A stretch of 64,000 nucleotides of DNA from Phaeosaccion multiseriatum (lineage: Eukaryota > Ochrophyta, other classes), in assembly GCA_965112735.1 (NCBI GenBank), contig OZ218965.1:496001-560000 (forward strand). The letters are read 5' to 3'. Positions 22,535 to 33,900 of the stretch are shown here, in pieces. Each line of letters opens with the position of its first letter. The stretch's first letter is position 1. A model generated the notes under the pieces. The model saw only the letters and a program-made list of their open reading frames with translations, had not been told where the DNA came from and ran no database searches. The position numbers and the translations under genes are program-made.

Positions 22535-23787
22535 CTCAAAAAAGACCAAAGCCGGCATTTGCAGGGCACACACAGCCTAGACGAAGCGTTTGCTGGCCAC
22601 AACATGCCTGCACTGGCCCCTGACTCTGCATAACCAGCCCAATAGAGGTACTGCATCGCCACCATGAGGCCAAGTTGGGCATCCGATCGGCCCAAATGGC
22701 CCAATCTGGCCCTTGGCAGTGCTCAAAAAGCCCAAAGCCGACATTTGCAGGGCACACACAGCCTAGACGAAGCGTTTGCTGGCCACAACATGCCTGCACT
22801 GGGCCCTGACTCTGCATAACCAGCCCAATAGAGGTACTGCATCGCCACAATGAGGCCAACTGGGACGTCCGATCGGCCCAAATGGCCCAATCTGGCCCTT
22901 GGCAGTGCTCAAAAAAGACCAAAGCCGGCATTTGCAGGGCACACACAGCCTAGACGAAGCGTTTGCTGGCCACAACATGCCTGCACTGGGCCCTGACTCT
23001 GCATAACAAGCCCAATAGAGGTACTGCATCGCCACAACGAGGCCAAGTTGGGCATCCGATCGGCCCAAATTGCGCAAAGCCGGCATTTGCAGGGCACACA
23101 CAGCCTAGACGAAGCGTTTGCTGGCCACAACATGCCTGCACTGGGCCCTGACTCTGCATAACAAGCCCAATAGACGTACTGCATCGCCACAACGAGGCCA
23201 AGTTGGGCATCCGATCGGCCCAAATTGCGCAAAGCCGGCATTTGCAGGGCACACACAGCCTAGACGAAGCGTTTGCTGGCCACAACATGCCTGCACTGGG
23301 CCCTGACTCTGCATAACAAGCCCAAAAGACGTACTGCATCGCCACAACGAGGCCCAGTGGGGCATCCGATCGGCCCAAATGGCCCAATCTGGCCCTTGGC
23401 AGTGCTAAAAAATGCCCTAAGCCGACATTTGCAGGGCACACACAGCCTAGACGAAGCGTTTGCTGGCCACAACATGCCTGCACTGGGCCCTGACTCTATA
23501 TACTTAGCCCAAAAGACGTACTGCATCGCCACAACGAGGCCAAGTGGGGCATCCGATCGGCCCAAATGGCCCAATCTGGCCCTTGGCAGTGCCCAAAAAA
23601 GCCCAAAGCCGGCATTTGCAGGGCACACACAGCCTAGACGAAGCGTTTGCTGGCCACAACATGCCTGCACTGGGCCCTGACTCTGCATGACCAGCCCAAA
23701 AGAGGTACTGCATCGCCACAATGAGGCCAACTGGGACGTCCGATCGGCCCAAATGGCCCAATCTGGCCCTTGGCAGTGCTCAAAAAA
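22535..23787 (+). repeat. Satellite array IV
   Basis: About seven monomers, duplicating array III nearly base for base. One informative difference near the left end: tctgcataaccagcccaata where array III has cccaaaagacg, showing that exchange between monomer variants continued after the duplication. Confidence 0.95.
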
Positions 23788-26458
23788 CGCTGCTTCAGCA
23801 GCGAAGCCACGGGAGTTCTGTTCTCGCGGAGTGGAGTCGACGGAGAAACCGCTGCTTCAGCAGCGAAGCCACGGAAGTTCTGTTCTCGCGGAGTGGAGTC
23901 GACGGAGAAACAGGGTATTGAGAGCCGAGGAGGGTAGAGCGTGAGCGCGTGTGTGGACCCCGAGGGAGCTGGTAGGATAGAATATATTTATGGCAGCAGA
24001 TGGAAAACAACGGATTTGGATTTTCCGCTGGAGCTCAGAAGAGGAGGAGCCCTGCTGTACTCGCCACCCTACCGTGATTGAAGGAGATAGAGGGCAGGTG
24101 CGGGAGCGTGTACAAGCAGGGAGGAGAGTAGAGACCGATGGTGTAGGAAAGCAAGGATCGCAGTAGGGCCCGACTGCTTCTCTTGTGAGGGTGAAGATGC
24201 TGTGTGCTTACTTGTGTCATGCTAACAGTTGCAAACACAAGATGTGCCCCCAATGCTAACAGTTGCAAGGGCTTGCGCTACGCACACGCATCTAGTAGAA
24301 GTGAGAGACCCTTAGCCTGGTGTAGTATGGAGCTCTCGCCGGGCAAAAGGTTTTTTCTTTCTTCTCTCGCCGGTGACGGGGCTTCCACGTTAGCTCGTCG
24401 CCCTTTCCTCTCCATTAGTTTCGCGGGGTCCGTCCACCCCAGCCTCTCCGTCTCCTCCCTTCCCCACCCCGCCTGGTTGTGGCGTCGCTGCGACGGTGGC
24501 GGGATCTTTTAGGTTGGGGGGTGAAAGATCCTCCCGCCTTGGTCCTGCTGGTGATGAGAGCCCCGCGTATCGTACTGGACGGAGATGCCGCAGCTGAGAG
24601 CCCCACGTATCGACGATCGTATCGGACGGAGATGCAACAGGGCAGGTGGACTCAGGGGGGGCTTTCAGGGGGGGGTATTGTGTGGGCAGCAGCAGCGCGC
24701 AGTGGTGTCGCTGCAGCCGGAGGGCACGGGCGCACGGACAGTTGGTGTGTAGTATGGGAGTGAGTGCCGTGGTGGCGAAAAGATAGCTGGGAGGTGGCAT
24801 TATTCTCCTCTTCCTCGCCTTTGGAGACGTTTTGCGTGTGGGAGAAGGGCGGCAGCAGAAGTGAGTGAAAAGGGGCTCTCAGCCAAGCAGCAAGAGCCTC
24901 AGGAGCCACGGCGAAGGAGTTCGTGAGTGTGGCAGCGCAGGCCGCATGGATACGGGGCAGGTGTGCGGGCTATGACAAGGAACCGGTGAGCTCTGCTTTG
25001 ATGGTGATTGGCGCCTCGAGGTGGCGTGTGAAGCGGCTGTTCCACCTGTGGCCATAACAGAAGCCCCGTACAACAGGAGGGGCGCAACGAGCAAGGAAGG
25101 CATGGGTCGTTGGCAGACGGCATTGCGAGTACACAGTGGTTTCATCTCGGACGACACAGCAACATCTAGGGTGTTCATCTACGTGTTAAGTGTGGGGAAA
25201 GGGCACTTCGCTGGGGGGTTGCGGCAGAGATTGGGAATCGACCCAGGTCGCGACTTATCTGCAATGGGCGGCGGCGGATTGGCGTTGGGTCGTCCACAAC
25301 AGCTGTGGAGTGAGTGTTGGGGCCTGCCTGTGCCGCAGACGGCCGGATGAGGGGTTTTTGGGTGTGTGGGGCCCTTGAGCGGTGCGAACGAAGAAAATGG
25401 GCGAGAGAAGGCACTAGCTTTTGCTATGCTTGCGCGACTTACTTGGGGTAGTAGGGATGGCATATCCTCGTGCCAGAGTGCCCGGCGGTCGATTCTTTGG
25501 GGCAGCAGGGCTTGAGATCTTGGGCTTGTTCGTTTTGCGGGACGACAGCAGCGAGGTGTTTTGCCCTCGGTGTTTTGTCGACCGGGTCAAGCGGAAGTCC
25601 GCAGCGGACGGTTGGGATAGCAGTGGAGGGGTCTCGGCACGGTGTATGCAGAAGGGCCGCGTCTACGAGTCGATGTTCTAGGAGCTTGGGGCGGAAAACA
25701 TGTGTGCTCCTGTTGGGGCATTTTCGGTTTTTCTACCGGGGTTGGTTCTATGGGTCTTTTGGATCTGTGATTCCGAAATGAATTTCAATTTCGATCAATT
25801 GGCTAAGCGACCTTTGAACTGCGGCGATGGCGAATCTTTTAGATTGGGGGGTGAAAGATCCCTCCGTCTTGGTCCGTCATTGGAGCAGGTGATGAAGAGA
25901 GCGCCGACTATCGTATTCGGAGGACTCCGCGGGGGCTCCCGGTGATGGAGGAGGGAGTAGTCAGCTGTGCCGCGTCTCCCTCACTTTCACTGATGGCTCT
26001 GCGGGTGGGAGCACAGCAGATTGGTAGCGACATAGCACGCATCTCCTCCCACTCACGGCGGATCGATGAGGCTTCAGCATCGGTCCCAAGCGGCGGTGAC
26101 TGGCGGCTCCTCCAGTCTTAGGTGGGCCTGGGTCACGGCATTTCAGTATACGCGTGCAGGAGGCTATGCATGATGGGCTGGGCAGGGCGCGGTAGGATAC
26201 ATGCAGACGCGGCTGCGCCCTGGGGACTTTGGGTGAATGGGGGATGAGCGGCTCCTCGGAACCGCTGCCCCCAAAGGCCCGTGCTCGCCCCGTCAGGGAA
26301 GCGACACCCCGGAGACACTGTGTGCCCCGAGGTGAGTCCCTCTCAGGACTGCACTCTTAATGAAAAGTTTATCCCCCAACAATGGCGACGACTGGATGAG
26401 GAGGAGCGAGGCCTCTCAATGGGTACCCAGTTTTGATTGAGCGCAACGACCGCGAGAA
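23788..26458 (+). mobile_element. Long relative of the 0.8-kb element (element B, 2.7 kb)
   Basis: Starts with the same cgctgcttcagcagcg as S1 (the first 61 bp are doubled in tandem) and ends with the same cgcaacgaccgcgagaa. Between about 24362 and 26234 it contains 1.87 kb that S1/S2 lack. That interior holds coding block copy B and two related stretches near 24490-24590 and 25815-25925 (gggtgaaagatcc in each), which look like a diverged internal direct repeat. The short elements are best explained as deletion derivatives of this form. No recognisable transposition enzyme is seen. Confidence 0.65.
24880..25790 (+). pseudogene. Conserved unknown coding block, copy B
   Basis: Aligned by eye with copies A, C and D. 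25021-25350 is open (LSAMGGGGLALGRPQQLWSE). After a frame change, 25421-25681 reads LEILGLFVLRDDSSEVFCPR and RVYESMF, then hits a TAG where copy A continues EELG. The block is therefore broken here by at least one frame change and one stop. The similarity to copy C extends to about 25790 and then ends abruptly. Confidence 0.5.
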
Positions 26459-27985
26459 CGCTGCTTCAGCAGCGAAGCCACGGAAGTTCTGTTCTCGCGG
26501 AGTGGAGTCGACGGAGAAACAGGGTATTGAGAGCCGAGGAGGGTAGAGCGTGAGCGCGTGTGTGGACCCCGAGGGAGCTGGTAGGATAGAATATATTTAT
26601 GGCAGCAGATGGAAAACAACGGATTTGGATTTTCCGCTGGAGCTCAGAAGAGGAGGAGCCCTGCTGTACTCGCCACCCTACCGTGATTGAAGGAGATAGA
26701 GGGCAGGTGCGGGAGCGTGTACAAGCAGGGAGGAGAGTAGAGACCGATGGTGTAGGAAAGCAAGGATCGCAGTAGGGCCCGACTGCTTCTCTTGTGAGGG
26801 TGAAGATGCTGTGTGCTTACTTGTGTCATGCTAACAGTTGCAAACACAAGATGTGCCCCCAATGCTAACAGTTGCAAGGGCTTGCGCTACGCACACGCAT
26901 CTAGTAGAAGTGAGAGACCCTTAGCCTGGTGTAGTATGGAGCTCTCGCCGGGCAAAAGGTTTTTTCTTTCTCCACCCACCCACCCATCTAGATTAGTTTA
27001 GTACATAGTAGTTAGATACTCAGTAGTTAAGGGGGGGATGAGCGGCTCCTCGGAACCGCTGCCCCCAAAGGCCCGTGCTCGCCCCGTCAGGGAAGCGACA
27101 CCCCGGAGACACTGTGTGCCCCGAGGTGAGTCCCTCTCAGGACTGCACTCTTAATGAAAAGTTTATCCCCCAACAATGGCGACGACTGGATGAGGAGGAG
27201 CGAGGCCTCTCAATGGGTACCCAGTTTTGATTGAGCGCAACGACCGCGAGAAAGGGTATTGAGAGCCGAGGAGGGTGGAGCGTGAGCGCGTGTGTGGACC
27301 CCGAGGGAGCTGGTAGGATAGAATATATTTATGGCAGCAGATGGAAAACAACGGATTTGGATTTTCCGCTGGAGCTCAGAAGAGGAGGAGCCCTGCTGTA
27401 CTCGCCACCCTACCGTGATTGAAGGAGATAGAGAGCAGGTGCGGGAGCGTGTACAAGCAGGGAGGAGAGTAGAGACCGATGGTGTAGGAAAGCAAGGATC
27501 GCAGTAGGGCCCGACTGCTTCTCTTGTGAGGGTGAAGGTGCTGTGTGCTTACTTGTGTCATGCTAACTGTCGCAAACACAAGAGGTGCCCCCAATGCTAA
27601 CTGTCGCAAGGGCTTGCGCTACGCACACGCATCTAGTAGAAGTGAGAGACCCTTAGCCTGGTGTAGTATGGAGCTCTCGCCGGGCAAAAGGCTTTTTCTT
27701 TCTCCACCCACCCACCCATCTAGATTAGTTTAGTACATAGTAGTTAGATACTCAGTAGTTAAGGGGGGGATGAGCGGTTCCTCTGAACCGCTGCCCCCAA
27801 AGGCCCGTGCTCGCCCCCGTCAGGGAAGCGACACCCCGGAGGCACTGTGTGCCCCGAGGTGAGTCCCTCTCAGGACTGCACTCTTAATGAAAAGTTTATC
27901 CCCCAACAATGGCGACGACTGGATGAGGAAGAGCGAGGCCTCTCAATGGGTACCCAGTTTTGATTGAGCGCAACGACCGCGAGAA
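26459..27985 (+). mobile_element. Two further 0.8-kb element copies, tandem (S3 and truncated S4)
   Basis: S3 (26459-27252, 794 bp) follows directly on the end of element B with no satellite between. S4 (27253-27985) follows directly on S3 but lacks the first 60 or so bases, starting at agggtattgagagcc. S4 is closer in sequence to S1/S2 (gctaactgtcgcaa) and S3 to element B (gctaacagttgcaa). The head-to-tail block 23788-27985 looks like the product of unequal recombination between element copies rather than nested insertion. Confidence 0.7.
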
Positions 27986-30900
27986 CTCAAAAAAGACCAA
28001 AGCCGGCATTTGCAGGGCACACACAGCCTAGACGAAGCGTTTGCTGGCCACAACATGCCTGCACTGGCCCCTGACTCTGCATAACCAGCCCAATAGAGGT
28101 ACTGCATCGCCACCATGAGGCCAAGTTGGGCATCCGATCGGCCCAAATGGCCCAATCTGGCCCTTGGCAGTGCTCAAAAAGCCCAAAGCCGACATTTGCA
28201 GGGCACACACAGCCTAGACGAAGCGTTTGCTGGCCACAACATGCCTGCACTGGGCCCTGACTCTGCATAACAAGCCCAATAGACGTACTGCATCGCCTCA
28301 ACGAGGCCAAGTTGGGCATCCGATTGGCCCAAATTGCGCAAAGCCGGCATTTGCAGGGCACACACAGCCTAGACGAAGCGTTTGCTGGCCACAACATGCC
28401 TGCACTGGGCCTTGACTCTGCATAACAAGCCCAAAAGACGTACTGCATCGCCACAACGAGGCCCAGTGGGGCATCCGATCGGCCCAAATGGCCCAATCTG
28501 GCCCTTGGCAGTGCTAAAAAATGCCCAAAGCCGACATTTGCGGGGCACACACAGCCTAGACGAAGCGTTTGCTGGCCACAACATGCCTGCACTGGGCCCT
28601 GACTCTATATACTTAGCCCAAAAGACGTACTGCATCGCCACAACGAGGCCAAGTGGGGCATCCGATCGGCCCAAATGGCCCAATCTGGCCCTTGGCAGTG
28701 CCCAAAAAAGCCCAAAGCCGGCATTTGCAGGGCACACACAGCCTAGACGAAGCGTTTGCTGGCCACAACATGCCTGCACTGGGCCCTGACTCTGCATAAC
28801 CAGCCCAATAGAGGTACTGCATCGCCACAATGAGGCCAACTGGGACGTCCGATCGGCCCAAATGGCCCAATCTGGCCCTTGGCAGTGCTCAAAAAGACCA
28901 AAGCCGGCATTTGCAGGGCACACACAGCCTAGACGAAGCGTTTGCTGACCACAACATGCCTGCACTGGGCCCTGACTCTGCATAACCAGCCCAATAGAGG
29001 TACTGCATCGCCACAACGAGGCCAAGTGGGGCATCCGGTCGGCCCAAATTGCGCAAAGCCGGCATTTGCAGGGCACACACAGCCTAGACGAAGCGTTTGC
29101 TGGCCACAACATGCCTGCACTGGGCCCTGACTCTGCATAACAAGCCCGAAAGACGTACTGCATCGCCACAACGAGGCCCAGTGGGGCATCCGATCGGCCC
29201 AAATGGCCCAATCTGGCCCTTGGCAGTGCTCAAAAAAGACCAAAGCCGGCATTTGCAGGGCACACACAGCCTAGACGAAGCGTTTGCTGGCCACAACATG
29301 CCTGCACTGGGCCCTGACTCTGCATAACCAGCCCAATCGAGAGACTGCATCGCCACAACGAGGCCAAGTTGGGCATCCGATCGGCCCAAATGGCCCAATC
29401 TGGCCCTTGGCAGTGCTCAAAAAGACCAAAGCCGGCATTTGCAGGGCACACACAGCCTAGACGAAGCGTTTGCTGGCCACAACATGCCTGCACTGGGCCC
29501 TGACTCTGCATAACCAGCCCAATAGAGGTACTGCATCGCCACAACGAGGCCAAGTGGGGCTTCCGATCGGCCCAAATTGCGCAAAGCCGGCATTTGCAGG
29601 GCACACACAGCCTAGACGAAGCGTTTGCTGGCCACAACATGCCTGCACTGGGCCCTGACTCTGCATAACCAGCCCAATCGAGAGACTGCATCGCCACAAC
29701 GAGGCCAAGTGGGGCATCCGATCGGCCCAAATTGCGCAAAGCCGGCATTTGCAGGGCACACACAGCCTAGACGAAGCGTTTGCTGGCCACAACATGCCTG
29801 CACTGGGCCCTGACTCTGCATAACAAGCTCGAAAGACGTACTGCATCGCCACAACGAGGCCCAGTGGGGCATCCGATCGGCCCAAATGGCCCAATCTGGC
29901 CCTCGGCAGTGCTCAAAAAAGACCAAAGCCGGCATTTGCAGGGCACACACAGCCTAGACGAAGCGTTTGCTGGCCACAACATGCCTGCACTGGGCCCTGA
30001 CTCTGCATAACCAGCCCAATCGAGAGACTGCATCGCCACAACGAGGCCAAGTGGGGCATCCGATCGGCCCAAATTGCGCAAAGCCGGCATTTGCAGGGCA
30101 CACACAGCCTAGACGAAGCGTTTGCTGGCCACAACATGCCTGCACTGGGCCCTGACTCTGCATAACAAGCTCGAAAGACGTACTGCATCGCCACAACGAG
30201 GCCCAGTGGGGCATCCGATCGGCCCAAATGGCCCAATCTGGCCCTCGGCAGTGCTCAAAAAAGACCAAAGCCGGCATTTGCAGGGCACACACAGCCTAGA
30301 CGAAGCGTTTGCTGGCCACAACATGCCTGCACTGGGCCCTGACTCTGCATAACCAGCCCAATCGAGAGACTGCATCGCCACAACGAGGCCAAGTGGGGCA
30401 TCCGATCGGCCCAAATTGCGCAAAGCCGGCATTTGCAGGGCACACACAGCCTAGACGAAGCGTTTGCTGGCCACAACATGCCTGCACTGGGCCCTGACTC
30501 TGCATAACCAGCCCGAAAAACGAGGCCAAGTTGGGCATCCGATCGGCCCAAATGGCCCAATCTGGCCCTTGGCAGTGCTCAAAAAAGCCCAAAGCCGACA
30601 TTTGCAGGGCACACACAGCCTAGACGAAGCGTTTGCTGGCCACAACATGCCTGCACTGGGCCCTGACTCTATATACTTAGCCCAAAAGACGTACTGCATC
30701 GCCACAACGAGGCCAAGTTGGGCATCCGATCGGCCCAAATTGCGCAAAGCCGGCATTTGCAGGGCGCACACAGCCTAGACGAAGCGTTTGCTGGCCACAA
30801 CATGCCTGCACTGGGCCCTGACTCTGCATAACCAGCCCAATAGAGGTACTGCATCGCCACAACGAGGCCAAGTGGGGCATCCGATCGGCCCAAATTGCGC

Positions 30901-33900
30901 AAAGCCGGCATTTGCAGGGCACACACAGCCTAGACGAAGCGTTTGCTGGCCACAACATGCCTGCACTGGGCCCTGACTCTGCATAACCAGCCCAATCGAG
31001 AGACTGCATCGCCACAACGAGGCCAAGTGGGGCATCCGATCGGCCCAAATTGCGCAAAGCCGGCATTTGCAGGGCACACACAGCCTAGACGAAGCGTTTG
31101 CTGGCCACAACATGCCTGCACTGGGCCCTGACTCTGCATAACAAGCCCAATAGACGTACTGCATCGCCTCAACGAGGCCAAGTTGGGCATCCGATTGGCC
31201 CAAATTGCGCAAAGCCGGCATTTGCAGGGCACACACAGCCTAGACGAAGCGTTTGCTGGCCACAACATGCCTGCACTGGGCCCTGACTCTGCATAACAAG
31301 CCCAAAAGACGTACTGCATCGCCACAACGAGGCCCAGTGGGGCATCCGATCGGCCCAAATGGCCCAATCTGGCCCTTGGCAGTGCTAAAAAATGCCCAAA
31401 GCCGACATTTGCGGGGCACACACAGCCTAGACGAAGCGTTTGCTGGCCACAACATGCCTGCACTGGGCCCTGACTCTATATACTTAGCCCAAAAGACGTA
31501 CTGCATCGCCACAACGAGGCCAAGTGGGGCATCCGATCGGCCCAAATGGCCCAATCTGGCCCTTGGCAGTGCCCAAAAAGCCCAAAGCCGGCATTTGCAG
31601 GGCACACACAGCCTAGACGAAGCGTTTGCTGGCCACAACATGCCTGCACTGGGCCCTGACTCTGCATAACCAGCCCAATAGAGGTACTGCATCGCCACAA
31701 TGAGGCCAACTGGGACGTCCGATCGGCCCAAATGGCCCAATCTGGCCCTTGGCAGTGCTCAAAAAAGACCAAAGCCGGCATTTGCAGGGCACACACAGCC
31801 TAGACGAAGCGTTTGCTGACCACAACATGCCTGCACTGGGCCCTGACTCTGCATAACCAGCCCAATAGAGGTACTGCATCGCCACAACGAGGCCAAGTGG
31901 GGCATCCGGTCGGCCCAAATTGCGCAAAGCCGGCATTTGCAGGGCACACACAGCCTAGACGAAGCGTTTGCTGGCCACAACATGCCTGTACTGGGCCCTG
32001 ACTCTGCATAACAAGCCCGAAAGACGTACTGCATCGCCACAACGAGGCCCAGTGGGGCATCCGATCGGCCCAAATGGCCCAATCTGGCCCTTGGCAGTGC
32101 TCAAAAAAGACCAAAGCCGGCATTTGCAGGGCACACACAGCCTAGACGAAGCGTTTGCTGGCCACAACATGCCTGCACTGGGCCCTGACTCTGCATAACC
32201 AGCCCAATCGAGAGACTGCATCGCCACAACGAGGCCAAGTTGGGCATCCGATCGGCCCAAATGGCCCAATCTGGCCCTTGGCAGTGCTCAAAAAAGACCA
32301 AAGCCGGCATTTGCAGGGCACACACAGCCTAGACGAAGCGTTTGCTGGCCACAACATGCCTGCACTGGGCCCTGACTCTGCATAACCAGCCCAATAGAGG
32401 TACTGCATCGCCACAACGAGGCCAAGTGGGGCATCCGATCGGCCCAAATTGCGCAAAGCCGGCATTTGCAGGGCACACACAGCCTAGACGAAGCGTTTGC
32501 TGGCCACAACATGCCTGCACTGGGCCCTGACTCTGCATAACCAGCCCAATAGAGAGACTGCATCGCCACAACGAGGCCAAGTGGGGCATCCGATCGGCCC
32601 AAATTGCGCAAAGCCGGCATTTGCAGGGCACACACAGCCTAGACGAAGCGTTTGCTGGCCACAACATGCCTGCACTGGGCCCTGACTCTGCATAACAAGC
32701 TCGAAAGACGTACTGCATCGCCACAACGAGGCCCAGTGGGGCATCCGATCGGCCCAAATGGCCCAATCTGGCCCTCGGCAGTGCTCAAAAAAGACCAAAG
32801 CCGGCATTTGCAGGGCACACACAGCCTAGACGAAGCGTTTGCTGGCCACAACATGCCTGCACTGGGCCCTGACTCTGCATAACCAGCCCAATCGAGAGAC
32901 TGCATCGCCACAACGAGGCCAAGTGGGGCATCCGATCGGCCCAAATTGCGCAAAGCCGGCATTTGCAGGGCACACACAGCCTAGACGAAGCGTTTGCTGG
33001 CCACAACATGCCTGCACTGGGCCCTGACTCTGCATAACCAGCCCGAAAAACGAGGCCAAGTTGGGCATCCGATCGGCCCAAATGGCCCAATCTGGCCCTT
33101 GGCAGTGCTCAAAAAAGCCCAAAGCCGACATTTGCAGGGCACACACAGCCTAGACGAAGCGTTTGCTGGCCACAACATGCCTGCACTGGGCCCTGACTCT
33201 ATATACTTAGCCCAAAAGACGTACTGCATCGCCACAACGAGGCCAAGTTGGGCATCCGATCGGCCCAAATTGCGCAAAGCCGGCATTTGCAGGGCGCACA
33301 CAGCCTAGACGAAGCGTTTGCTGGCCACAACATGCCTGCACTGGGCCCTGACTCTGCATAACCAGCCCAATAGAGGTACTGCATCGCCACAACGAGGCCA
33401 AGTGGGGCATCCGATCGGCCCAAATTGCGCAAAGCCGGCATTTGCAGGGCACACACAGCCTAGACGAAGCGTTTGCTGGCCACAACATGCCTGCACTGGG
33501 CCCTGACTCTGCATAACCAGCCCAATCGAGAGACTGCATCGCCACAACGAGGCCAAGTGGGGCATCCGATCGGCCCAAATTGCGCAAAGCCGGCATTTGC
33601 AGGGCACACACAGCCTAGACGAAGCGTTTGCTGGCCACAACATGCCTGCACTGGCCCCTGACTCTGCATAACCAGCCCAATAGAGGTACTGCATCGCCAC
33701 CATGAGGCCAAGTTGGGCATCCGATCGGCCCAAATGGCCCAATCTGGCCCTTGGCAGTGCTCAAAAAGCCCAAAGCCGACATTTGCAGGGCACACACAGC
33801 CTAGACGAAGCGTTTGCTGGCCACAACATGCCTGCACTGGGCCCTGACTCTGCATAACAAGCCCAATAGACGTACTGCATCGCCTCAACGAGGCCAAGTT

